From Tanytarsus gracilentus (taxonomy: Eukaryota; Arthropoda; Insecta; Diptera; Chironomidae), in contig JAXRKN010000017.1 of assembly GCA_038502055.1 (NCBI GenBank), forward strand, positions 62,001 to 126,000: DNA of 64,000 nt, in the 5' to 3' direction. Below the pieces are notes generated by a model. The model was not told the DNA's origin. It was given only the letters and a program-made list of their open reading frames with translations, and made no database searches. Below, piece after piece: positions 24,370-34,942 of this stretch. A program made the position numbers and the translations under genes. Each line of letters begins with the position of its first letter. Position 1 is the first letter of the stretch.

Positions 24370-26369
24370 TTAAGGACGTTTCACATAAGTCCAGTTTGTT
24401 TCAATGTAATAATTTTGTGTTAAATCTCTGAAAATTTGAACTGAATCTTTTTCAATTCTAGGTTTATTTGGGTCATTAAAGTCCACCGCAAAAATTCCAA
24501 ATCTCTCTGTCAATCCCATCATCCACTCGAAGTTATCGACGAGACTCCAAACTGTGTAAACTTGAATGTTACAACCCTCTTTATTAATTGCTCTCGATAT
24601 TGCCGATAAATGATTATTGAGATAGCGAACGCGACCGTCATCGTGAATCTGCATTGGCTCATCGGAAAATCCATTTTCGGTTATGTAAAGTTTGACATTA
24701 TTGTAATTGTTCTTGATCCACACGAGAAGGTCGTGAAGTCCCTCGGCAACGCTGAATAGCCATGTACTTTTTGCACGCTCCCACGATGGATCAACAGCGC
24801 CCCAAATTTCATTATCGCTCTCGGCTAAATTTGGATTATGTGGTGAGTCTTTCAAGTCAGCAACGAGACTACTCGAATAGTAATTTAATGCGAGAAAATC
24901 GCAAGTTCCTTTAACCATTTCAATTTCTTCGGGTGTAAATGTTGGCAGTCTTGACCATCTTCTGCCTTCGGCGGTGCTCTTTCTTCCGATAAATTCTTTC
25001 ATGACTGGCGCGTAATCGCCGTGGAAAAGTGGATGACCCCAATGTCCAAGCTGGAATGAGAAAATTTAAGGGGTTGAAAATTGATGCAAAAATATACTCA
25101 CATTAAATTGCATCGCTCGGTCAACGACGCTGTCAGTAACGTTATCGAACATTTTAAAAGCATATCCAGCATTTGTGTTGATTCCGATTTCGCCTCCTTG
25201 TTCGGCAAAATATTTTTCTTTATACAAATGATAAGATTTAGCGTGAGCCAGCAAAACGTGATGTCCACAGAGGTAAAATCCAATATTTTTCACTGTTCGA
25301 ATGTGAGGTGCGTGTTCAGCCCAACCGTAACCAAGACCACAGAAAATTGAAGGTTCATTGAATGTGATCCACATCTTAACACGGTCGCCATAACTCTTGT
25401 AGAGAAGTTCCGCGTATTGGACGAAGAAATCAATTGTTTTTGGGTTCGTCCATCCACCTAAGTCTTGAATCCATTGTGGAAGATCCCAGTGATACCTGAA
25501 AAATATTTATTAATTATAAAATTTAAAATATTTAAAGTCACTCACATTGTGACCATTGGTTTAATTCCTTTGAGTAACAATCCATTAATGAGTCGGTTGT
25601 AATAATCAATTCCAAGTGGATTTACTTGCAAATTTTTAGTGAGCACTCTAGTCCATGCAATTGAGAAACGGTAGGTTTTAAACTGGAACAAAAAATCATC
25701 AAAAAAATATTAAATAATTTTGTTAAATTTCCAACTCACCCCAACATCTTCCAAAATGTCAATGTCACGTTGATAAAAATTGTAAGAATTTGCGACTTCA
25801 TCGCCAGTCGAGTTATCAGCGATGCCGTTGGGCTTTCTGTGAGTCGCCGTGTCCCAAATGCTCGGAATTTTTCCATCCACATTCCACGCTCCTTCAATTT
25901 GATAACTTGCTAGACGTCAAACAAGTAAAATATATGAGGATTAAGTAATGCGATAAGATTTAAGTAAAAGTGGTGTTTTTTAAATTCGTTCGTGGTAAAT
26001 TGATAAAAAATTAATCGACCACTTGAGGTGTTTAATCTGTTAAATTGAAGTTTGAACTGGTTAAAAAATAAAATCAGTCTGTTGAAATTTGAGACACCAT
26101 GTGATGATTAAAGTTTTATGACATTGACATAACTTTTGAGATTTATTGAAAAATTTGATGAAAATTTTAGAAAATAATTCGAAAAATAAATTCAATCTAG
26201 GGTGGGACACTTGAAATAATTTTTGGCATTTAATTTAATTAATTTTTGATTCTTTAAGTATTTAAAACTTACCGGTCGCTGCACCGAACAAAAAGTTAGG
26301 AGGAAATGTGTAAATTTCAGATGAACTAAAGTTCACAAAAGTTAAAATTAAAATCGCGAGCAACTTCAT
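24370..26369 (-). CDS. GH1 beta-glucosidase (myrosinase/lactase-like), copy 1
   Basis: Five exons (26369-26273, 25909-25740, 25682-25546, 25495-25102, 25050-24370) give 492 residues, normal for family GH1. A signal peptide (MKLLAILILTFVNFSSS) is followed by FLFGAAT and SYQIEGAWN, the standard GH1 opening. The acid/base glutamate is E182 in TFNEP and the nucleophile is E391 in YITENG; both are present, with the substrate-pocket segments YHWDLPQ and WSLVDNFEW. The enzyme should be a secreted retaining beta-glycosidase, for digestion or plant-glucoside hydrolysis. It lies in tandem with a second GH1 gene and shares its first three intron positions, showing local duplication. Intron 1 is longer (363 bp) than the rest. 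Confidence 0.93.
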
Positions 26370-26507
26370 CTTTTAATTTTTCAATCCTTCCACTTTAACG
26401 ATTAAAAGACCACTGAAAAGAGTTAATTTTCGACAATATCAGCTCAATTAACGGTTAATCTTTTCGGTAACTCGATTGCAAATAATCTTTTTATTGCACA
26501 AACACAT

Positions 26508-28279
26508 TTACACCGAAGTGTTGTTGAACGATCGATTTTTGAGCATATCTCTGAAGAAGATTGCGGACTTTTTTGGGGTTCTCTCCTTGTTGGGCGAATT
26601 AAATGCGACTTTGTAGAGACCAAAGTGCTCTGAATATCCTCGTGCCCACTCAAAGTTGTCGATGACACTCCACGCTGTAAACGCTTCAACTCGACATCCA
26701 TCTCGCTTTGCCTCGAGTGTCTTTGCAATGTGCTTCTCGAAATATTTAATGCGACGGTCATCCTCTAACGTGCCCGAGTCACTCCAACCGTTCTCGGAAA
26801 TTAAAACTCGAGGGTTATTGTAGCTGTTCTTAATCCACATTAAAATGTCATAGCTGATGAATTAATTGAGTAAATAAGAAATAAATTATGGCATCTAATT
26901 AGCATTCTTACATGCCCTGAGGAACATCGAACAACCAATCGCTCAATGCCACTTCCCAACTCGGATCCTTTCCATCGGAAAAAAGATCGTCATCACTCGT
27001 CCAGTCTTTCATGTTCTCATCCATCGCATATGGAATTACCATTCGACTTGTGTAGTAATTGATTGCCAAAAAATCAGCGGCGCCAATTAATTTTGATTTT
27101 TGATCTGAAGTGAATTCGGGCAGTCTTGAAAATCTTCTTCCTTCCTCGCGACTTTTTCTATCGATTGGCTCACGCATATCTTGAGGGTAACCGCCTTCAG
27201 TTGAGAAAATTGTGTGAGCAAACCAACCGAACTAAAATTTGAATTAAAAAATTAATAATTTAAATCTTGAAATACGAACCTTAAAATTTAAAGCCCTCTC
27301 GATGTAATTTTGCGTGACATTTTCATTCATCGGATAATAATAATTTGTGTCTAAACAAATTCCAACTTCACCACCTTGAGTGCTTCTGTACTTTTCATTA
27401 TATAAATGATAAGCAGCCGAGTGTGATAACAACATGTGATGACCGCAAAGGTAATCGGCAAATTTATCGCGATTTATTTGAGGAGCATGACCAGCCCAAG
27501 CGTAACCTAGTTTACAGAAAACCCATGGTTCATTGAATGTGATCCACTGCTTGACTCGATCGCCAAAACTTTTATAGAGAAGATCGGCGTAGACTTCAAA
27601 GTGCGGCACTACGTTGGGGTTTGGCCATCCACCGAGGTCCTAAGAAATTATTTATTATGTAATTAAAATATGAAAAGTACTTAAGACTCACTTGAAGGTA
27701 TTGAGGGAGATCCCAGTGATACCTAAGAAACTCAACTAAGAATTTTTATAGAGTAAATTTTAAGTCCTTACATTGTGACCATGGGTTGAATTCCGTTCTT
27801 TAACAGTTCATTAATTAATTTGTTGTAATAATTAATTCCGAGTTGATTTGGCTGCAATTTTCTGTTCAAGACTCGTGACCATGAAATTGAAAATCTATAG
27901 TAGCTGAACTGTGGTGGAAAATTATTAATAAATGTATTTTGGATGATAAGAAATCACCTACACCGGTCTCTTTAAGTGCTTGAACATCTTTCGGATAGAA
28001 CTCATAGGAATTTGCGGCTTCATCGCCAGTTGATCGATCAAAAATGCTGTTGGGATGGTTGTGCGTCATCGTGTCCCAGATATTTGGAATTTTGCCATCT
28101 TTATTCCATGCACCCTCGATTTGATAAGCAGCTAAATTTAATTAATTTAAAATTTTATCTGGCTCAGTAATTTTCTCACCTGTCGCAGCACCAAATCGAA
28201 AATCAGGAGGAATTTGAACAATTTCAGAAAATGCTAAATTTAAAATTAAGCTAAAAATTAAAAATATTAAATTTTTCAT
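26508..28279 (-). CDS. GH1 beta-glucosidase (myrosinase/lactase-like), copy 2
   Basis: Seven exons (28279-28180, 28131-27962, 27908-27772, 27722-27692, 27639-27280, 27231-26912, 26853-26508) give 487 residues. It starts with a signal peptide (MKNLIFLIFSLILNLAFS) and has FRFGAAT, AYQIEGAWN, acid/base E183 in TFNEP and nucleophile E393 in LISENG. The sugar-pocket segment WSVIDNFEW is intact, so it should be active. Compared with copy 1 it has two extra introns, after YHWDLPQYLQ and within PQGI, while intron positions 1-3 agree. The spacing to copy 1 (138 bp from this stop to that start) fits an unequal-crossover tandem pair. It is read as a secreted digestive beta-glucosidase; the substrate cannot be told from sequence. 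Confidence 0.93.
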
Positions 28280-29315
28280 TTTGAACTTAATTAAACTCAA
28301 GACAAAAACTTAATGAATTTATTAAGCTGCGAAAATTGAGCATTACAAAATTAATAAGAAGATTAAAAATTATCTCGTTAACGGATTAGATTAATTTTCT
28401 GACTTAAGAGGTGTTGACAAGATACTAAGTCATGTGTGGCATTATCAGACTCATAAAAAATTAAAGATCCTTTAATAATGCTCTGAAAATAATCAGTTTA
28501 AAATTTCAATTTAAATTCATTAAGTTTAATAAGAAAACAAATTAGAGTTCGAATTAATTTGTAAAGAATTTAAAAAAAATTAAATTTCACAAAAAATATC
28601 TGACTTCTAAAAAAGAAAATGTATGCAAAAAATGCAATTAAATTATTTCATCTCAAACTCGAATAAAAAGTATTTTCACTTTAGAAGTTTTTCTTTTATA
28701 AATTTCCTCAACCTGGAATGCATACAAAATATTTGCAATTTTCTTCCTTTTATGTCTTTATTCTTTCTGTTGCGGTTTCATCTTCCTTGCATCTCTCGAG
28801 GATAGTTACAGAATTTAAGAAGAAGAAATTGTTGTGTGTACATGAGGAAAGCAATTTCCATTCCATTTTCTTCTCTCATGGCTCCTTATGCTCATCGTCG
28901 TCGTTTTTTGAGGAAATGAAAAACTTTTTTACTTCAATTTTCTCGCTGTAGATGCAAAATATTCAAAGAAATTTTCATGTCTGTGCAATAAAAGACTTTA
29001 TTTGCACACGGCATCGTCATGATGGGGTGAAAAAAATGAGAAAAATATTTTACTTCAATTTATATTTACTTTAAACCGTAAAAATTAGTAAAATTTTCAT
29101 TCAATAATTTTAACGAGCTTTTACAAAAGCTTTCGAGAGCTTTCTCTCAAATAATTTTTTTTCTCATCCACAATCACACTCAAAAAGTCAATCTCACTTT
29201 ATCAGCAATTTAATTTTTGATTACTCTCAAACCAAACAAAAATAATCTTCCAGTAATTGTTTGGGCGTTGTGGAACTTAAACGTGATTTTTATTATCATC
29301 AATCCCACACGCAAT
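28280..29315. other. Divergent intergenic region (GH1 copy 2 / ACSF2)
   Basis: About 1 kb of AT-rich sequence between divergent start codons. It must hold both promoters. I see no convincing TATA box and no coding exon; the short frames at 28623-28951 appear to be chance. Confidence 0.5.
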
Positions 29316-31821
29316 ATGATAACAAAATTTTTGCGGAATAAACTTAGCTTGTTGTCAGTGCAATCAATTGTGGTGCGTGCTTCGTCGACATTCAAGTCCT
29401 CTTATGTTCATTGTGTGGGCGATGAACCTTTTAAATATGTGACTGTGGGTCAAGTTCTAAAAAATGCGGCTGAAAAGTATGGCGATAGGGAAGCTTTGAT
29501 ATCGTGCGGAGAAAAATCGAAGATTAGCTTTAATGAAGCGCTTTACAAAGTAATAGAAAAGTTTGCAAATAAATTTACTAAAATTAATCTTTAATTTACT
29601 GCAGGCCGACGGTCTTGCGAGTGGTCTTTTGAATCTTGGCCTTGAACGAGGCGATCGAGTTGCGATTTGGTAATTAAATAATTTTCTAATAACTTTAAAT
29701 TTAATTTAAAATTTTAAGGGCACCAAATTTTGAGTTCTGGTACATCAGTTTTTTGGCATTAGCTCGAGCGGGTTTGATTTGTGTATGAAAATTTAATTAA
29801 AAAATTTTACAAAGTTAAAATTTTAAAATAATATCAGGTCACTCTAAATCCAGCTTACACCATCCCAGAACTAAATTACTGCATCAATAAAGTCGGTGTT
29901 AAAGCAATTATCGCACCTGAAGTGTTCAAAACACAAAAATATTATGAGATGCTATCAACCCTCGTTCCAGATTTAAAGAATTCTAAAGGTCAAATTGAAA
30001 ATAATCAAGTGCACTCTTTGCGTCATGTCATTATTTACAGTGAAAATAAGTTACCGTAAGTTGAAGAATTTTTTGAGTTTAATTTTCATTGAAATAATTT
30101 TGAAAAAAATTAATAAATTTCTGTGATATTTTTAAGAGGTGCTGTAAGCTTTAATGATTTGCTGAATTTTGGCACTGACATGGATCGACTTTTTATTGAG
30201 GATCTACAAAACACAATTTCTCCTGATTCGGGATGCAATATTCAGGTATTAAAAATTTAAAAAAAAATTCAGTCTGACTTTTAGGATTCGAACCTTCTAT
30301 TTGAATTTTTAATTTTCACTTTCATTTTAAATTTTTAAAATATTATGAATTAACTTTTTTAACTTTTAAATTTCTAGTTCACATCGGGTACGACTGGAAA
30401 ACCAAAAGCAGCTCTTCTCAGTCACTTCGGCATGGTTAATAATGCATATTACATTGGAATCCGCAATGAGCTTCATAAAAAACAGTGTAAAATGTGTGTT
30501 CCACTGCCACTTTTTCATGGTTAATATTTTAATTAAAATCATTTTGTGGAAAAATTAAGAACTTTAAATTTCAGTTGGTGGATGCATTATTTCAACCATT
30601 GGATCACTTTGGCATGGTAAAAAAGTTTAAACACATAATTTTGATAAAATAATTGAATTAAATTATTTAAGGCACGACCATGGTGTTTCCATCAATTCAC
30701 TACAGTGGCGAAGAGACACTCAAAGCAATCGTGAATGAAAAGTGCAACATTTTTGTGGGTACACCAACATTTTTCGTGGATCTCGTCGCATGGCAGAGAA
30801 AATTGAACTTAAAATTGCCAGAAATCGACAGCGCATTTTTAGGTGGAGCAGTTTTGAGTCCTCAAGTTGTTAAAGACACTGTCGAAACTTTCAAAGTAAA
30901 ACGAATGTCTTCAGTTTATGGACTGACTGAAACATCGAGTGCCGTCTTCGTTAACACACCAGAGGATAATTTTGAAACCGTCGAAGAGTTTGTTGGCATT
31001 CCAGGTTGGGGCATTGAAGCGAAAGTTATCGACAGAAATGGAAACTCGTTGCCGTTTGGAACTCCCGGAGAGCTTTGCATAAGAACACCCACAAACATGA
31101 TAAAATATTGGAATGATGATAAAAAGACGAGAGAGGTCATGGGCGAAGATGGATGGCTTAAAACTGGCGATCAGTTTGTACTTCATGAAAATGGATATGG
31201 AAAAGTTGTGGGAAGAATCAAGGACATGATTATTCGAGGTGGCGAAAATATTTTTCCGATGGAAATTGAAAATCATTTAAATACACACGAAAACATTCTT
31301 GAAGCTTTTGTTGTGAGTTTAAAAATTCTAAAAATTTATCACAAATTTTGATTTTGAGAAATTCGTTAAAAATTTTGAATTTTAAAAATTCCGTTAAAAA
31401 TTAAAATTTGAAAAAATCCGTTAAAATTTTCATTTGGGAAATTCGTTAAAAACCATAAGTGCAAAAAATTCGTAAAAATTTTAATTAAAAAAAATTAGTG
31501 AAAAATTTAAATTTGAAAAAATACGTTAAATATTTAAATTTGAAAAATCCGTTAGAAATTAAATTTTTAATAACATATTTTTAGATCGGAATTCCTGACA
31601 AGCGTATGGGTGAGGAGGTTGGTGCCTTCGTAAGACTCAAAGATGCTTCTAAACCACTAAATCAACCAGAAATTGCTAATTTTTGCAAAAATATTTTGGC
31701 ACATTTTAAAATTCCAAAATTTGTGATTACTGTTGATGAATTTCCACGAACACCATCAGGTAAAGTTATTAAATATCAATTTTTGGAGGTTTTTGCTGAT
31801 AAGATTAAAGACTTAAAATAA
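29316..31821 (+). CDS. Medium-chain acyl-CoA synthetase, ACSF2-type
   Basis: Nine exons (29316-29549, 29605-29669, 29719-29782, 29838-30055, 30137-30245, 30378-30519, 30575-30616, 30672-31312, 31585-31821) join to 583 residues. The AMP-binding P-loop SGTTGKPKA is at 233-241, followed by VYGLTET, LKTGD and the hinge GRIKDMIIRGGENI. The C-terminal catalytic lysine is K565 in PSGKVIK. The basic N-terminus (MITKFLRNKLSLLSVQS) looks like a mitochondrial presequence. The reaction is fatty acid + ATP + CoA to acyl-CoA + AMP + PPi, feeding beta-oxidation. Order and motifs fit ACSF2 (fly CG12512) better than 4-coumarate ligases. No upstream in-frame ATG exists. It converges on the SDR gene. Confidence 0.92.
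30284..30294 (-). promoter_or_regulatory. B-box-like motif in an ACSF2 intron
   Basis: GGATTCGAACC, which on the minus strand is GGTTCGAATCC, a perfect tRNA B-box core, inside intron 5. There is no cloverleaf around it. One of seven similar motifs. Confidence 0.25.
31313..31584 (+). repeat. Degenerate ~30-35-bp array in ACSF2 intron 8
   Basis: This intron (272 bp, longest of the gene) is built of decayed units of the form AAATTTGAAAAATCCGTTAAAAATT. Seven CGTTA/CGTAA cores are spaced about 30-37 bp apart. The pattern suggests tandem expansion of an AT-rich unit inside the intron. Confidence 0.55.
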
Positions 31822-31893
31822 ACTTAAATCAATTTTTTAATAAAAAAAATTTTTCTCCTAATTTTTAAAAACTTTTTTTATATTTTCTAAAAA

Positions 31894-32637
31894 TTATTTT
31901 CTCTCTCCAACGGGTTTGATCGTCAATTGTGTGACATTGACATTATAAGGTGTTTCAAGTAGATATAAAACACCTTGGGAAATGGCTTCAGACTCCAAAT
32001 GAGGAACGCTGTCATAATCAGCTTCCGACTTAAAAGCCTTTCCCGCGATCATAATGTTCGTTTTGACCACACCCGGACTCAAGTTCGACACTCGAATTTT
32101 ATCGTTTCCATTCACAGTCAACTCTTGTCTGATTATTTCAGAAAATGCTGTTAGTGCGTGCTTCGTTGGTGAGTAGAGGTTGGAAATGTGCAATCCCGCA
32201 TAAACACTATGACCCGCAATTGAGTTGATGTTGATGACAATTCCGTGCTCATTTGACCTTTTCATCAATCGAACTCCCTCGCGAGTGCAATGAACGACTC
32301 CCGTTAAATTTGTGTCAATAACGCTGTTGAGCTTCGAAGCAGCTTCATCGCTTTCATCGAAAATACTCATTTTATGAAGAATTGCTGCATTATTAACGAG
32401 AATGTGAATGACGCCAAACTTCTCCTCAATCCACGCAAAAGTTTCTTTAATCGATTCCAAATTCGACGCGTCACATTTTCTGGCGTAAATTTTTCCCTCG
32501 ATTTCTTTAATTTTTTCACTTCTTCTTGCCAGACCAATGACTGTCACTCCTCGATCCGCTAAATCTTTTAATATTTCCGCACCTATTCCAGAGGATGCAC
32601 CAACGACGACCGCGATTTTACCTTGCCACTTTTCCAT
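31894..32637 (-). CDS. Short-chain dehydrogenase/reductase (farnesol dehydrogenase-like)
   Basis: A single exon of 247 residues with a complete classical SDR fold signature: cofactor motif GASSGIG at 13-19, ARRS at 37-40 (arginines favouring NADP), NNAA at 82-85, N110, S139, and catalytic Y155/K159 in YSPTK. Insect members of this size and pattern include NADP-dependent farnesol dehydrogenases and related retinol/alcohol oxidisers. The substrate here is not determined. A TATA-like sequence on the minus strand is at about 32685-32692. The stop codons of this gene and ACSF2 are 72 bp apart. A farnesol role in juvenile hormone synthesis is possible but only inferred. Confidence 0.9.
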   Translation of the reverse strand: MEKWQGKIAVVVGASSGIGAEILKDLADRGVTVIGLARRSEKIKEIEGKIYARKCDASNLESIKETFAWIEEKFGVIHILVNNAAILHKMSIFDESDEAASKLNSVIDTNLTGVVHCTREGVRLMKRSNEHGIVININSIAGHSVYAGLHISNLYSPTKHALTAFSEIIRQELTVNGNDKIRVSNLSPGVVKTNIMIAGKAFKSEADYDSVPHLESEAISQGVLYLLETPYNVNVTQLTIKPVGERK

Positions 32638-32684
32638 GATGAACTGAATGAAGAAAAAAAATCAAGAATGACTTTTTGATAATT

Positions 32685-32692
32685 TTTATATC
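32685..32692 (-). promoter_or_regulatory. TATA-like box of the SDR gene
   Basis: GATATAAAAATT on the minus strand, about 50 bp upstream of the ATG. If used, the 5' leader would be only about 20 bases. Confidence 0.35.
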
Positions 32693-33014
32693 AGCACTTG
32701 AGGGCATTTTTGATAAGATTAACTTTTTTTTTGGGAAAGGTCAAGAAAAGTTGAAATTTTAATCTACCTAACTCGTAAAAAATCCACCCATGCATTCGCT
32801 AATTTATTGATAATGAAAAACGTTTTTGATTAAAAATGCAAAATTACCAGCATGCAATTTTATTTTTTCTCTCTTTCGATGTCACTTTTTATTCATTTTT
32901 ATCATTCATTGCGAATTGTTGCTCACAGCAGGTTTAAACGCGCGGCTGCTGCTGACTTATTAAAGTGCAATTGCCATCGTATCATTTAAGGAAAGACGAA
33001 TATACGAGAAAAAA

Positions 33015-33520
33015 ATGAAATTTCTTATTTTTATGACTTTATTAAGCGTAATGGGGATAAAAAGCGCATATTCGGTGTCGGTAAGGCGATAAATTATGCT
33101 GATTTTATGTAATTTTCATCGACAAACGTTAAATTACAGATTGGAAATTCCTTATTAAATCCTCTCGATCGATTGACGTCCGATGACGACTCGCTTTTAC
33201 CGCATGGCCGCAAATTTCATCAGCCAGAGCTCATTGGCATTTCGGTGAAGAAACTAAAGGATGATGACGATGAAGTAATTGATGATTTAGATGTAGAAAA
33301 ATTTCTCGCAAATTTCCTCATCAATTATTTTAATTGTCAGTTGAATCCCGAGGGAAGGCAAATTCCAGTCATATCCGACATTGAACGAATCAAAAAAGTT
33401 ATCGAGATAATTGCATTTGTGGGTGAAAAGGTTGGTGAAATTGTCGATAAAATTGACGTTCCATCGCATCAAGCGGATTATGAGGCAATTGAAAATCCTC
33501 AAGCAACGGAAACTCAATAA
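33015..33520 (+). CDS. Small secreted protein, unrecognised (148 aa)
   Basis: Two exons (33015-33080, 33140-33520; 59-bp phase-0 intron) give 148 residues. The N-terminus MKFLIFMTLLSVMGIKSAYS is a signal peptide. The mature part is acidic, with a DDDD run, an LDVEKFLANFLINYFNC segment containing the only mature cysteine, and a helix of I, E, K and V near the end. No dibasic-flanked amidated peptide is evident, so a neuropeptide precursor is not supported. AATAAA lies at 33527-33532. It is divergent from the SDR gene (377 bp between start codons) and nearly overlaps UXT at the 3' end. Function unknown. Confidence 0.75.
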
Positions 33521-33562
33521 TGTCTCAATAAAATTAATTTTATTTTTTCTGATGGTTTAAAA

Positions 33563-34036
33563 TTAAAATCCTTGACTCTGGCCGAGATACATGAGAAGAA
33601 TTTTAATTTCCGATCGCACTCGCAGACTTTGTTCTCGTATCACGTCCGATTCTTTGTTGATTAACCTAATTTTCATTGCTAAGAATTTCAGAGCTTCTTC
33701 GAAGGTGAGTTCGAGGTAGACATTAAGACCAATGTTTATGATAATTGGCTCAATCTTATCGACCTGCGCTTCCATGAAGGTGTTTGAGCCGATATCCTGA
33801 GGAGTGAGATTAGTCAACGCTCAATTATTAATGAAATTTGCGCTGGATCTTTCACTTACAACTTGAGTTTTAAATCCATCAGGTTTCTTGCTCTTTATGA
33901 ACTCGATTGTCTTCTCTAGCTGCATGTATTCCATCAGATCTTCATCATTTTTATTCAATGCTGCTTCTAACTTGGCCAAATCAGTTTTTAGTGTGTCGTT
34001 TATAAATTGTTCAACTTCTTCCGGTGATTTCGGCAT
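33563..34036 (-). CDS. UXT: UXT, prefoldin-alpha-like subunit
   Basis: Two exons (34036-33860, 33796-33563) give 136 residues. An N-terminal helix (PEEVEQFINDTLKTDLAKLE) is followed by YMQLEKTIEFIKSKK, then a beta-hairpin section with DIGSNTFMEAQV and GLNVYLELTFEEALKF, and a C-terminal helix ending LLMYLGQSQGF. This matches UXT, which has DLGCNFFV, GYGFFLELTLAEALKF and a comparable C-terminus, at similar length (157 in human). UXT works in the URI/R2TP prefoldin-like complex for RNA polymerase and PIKK assembly. The intron falls at the coiled-coil/hairpin junction. Confidence 0.85.
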
Positions 34037-34942
34037 TTTTAATGGCCTAAAATTTAATAAATTGAGGTAGCTTCATGATGTTTTTATAGATATTTACCTG
34101 ATTTATCACAAAAAGTTAAAATTAGAATGTATTAAAGCGTATTTTCAGAGATAATTAATAAATTTATTTTTGAAAAAATTGAAATTGTTGAATGTAAACA
34201 AAACTCTTTCCGTCTCTCTCACTCATGTCAAATTTCTCACATTTTCTTTCTCTTTCTCTCTGAAATTTAAATCTGAGAATTTTACTAAACTTCTTTTTGA
34301 ATTAAATAACCTACAAAAATTGAATTGAGTTGATTTATTAACATTTAAATATTAAAATCTATCAAAATTTGTTAAAAATACTTAATGACACTCTTTACTT
34401 TTCATATTATTCAAGAAACTCCAATATTCGTCTGGTCACCCGATCGAAATAAAAAGATTTTTCTTCAGGGGATTTTTTACACATTATATCACATATATTT
34501 TTAAAACTTTTATCAATTATGTAAAAAATTAAGTTAGCATCTAAAATTTCACACATTTTTAAACCCTTCACTTTGCCTTAATTTGCTCTTCGCATCTTAA
34601 TTTTCAAAGTGACTAAATCTTCAAACAAACCCACACGCAAAATATTTTTTTAGCCGCCATTTAAAAGGTTTTTCTATTTTTTTCAATAATTTCAGCGCAT
34701 TTCGCAGTTTTGCGGATTTTCTTTTCGTTTAATGATTAGGTGCTAAATTATTAAAAGCGGATAAGTCGAGTGTTGGCAAAAATGTGAGTGATTTCAGACC
34801 TAAAATCAAAAAATTAAATCATGCATGGAATTTCATCGGTTTGTTATGCCGAGAAAAAAAATTAATTGTTGATAAAAAATAAGAAAAAAAATGTATAGAA
34901 AAATGTAAACAATAACAAACGTGCGTGTCATTCATAGAAATC

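Noticed and set aside
26444..26761. 105-codon minus-strand frame
   Set aside because: It lies in another frame of GH1 copy 2's last exon; the catalytic ENG frame is the real one.
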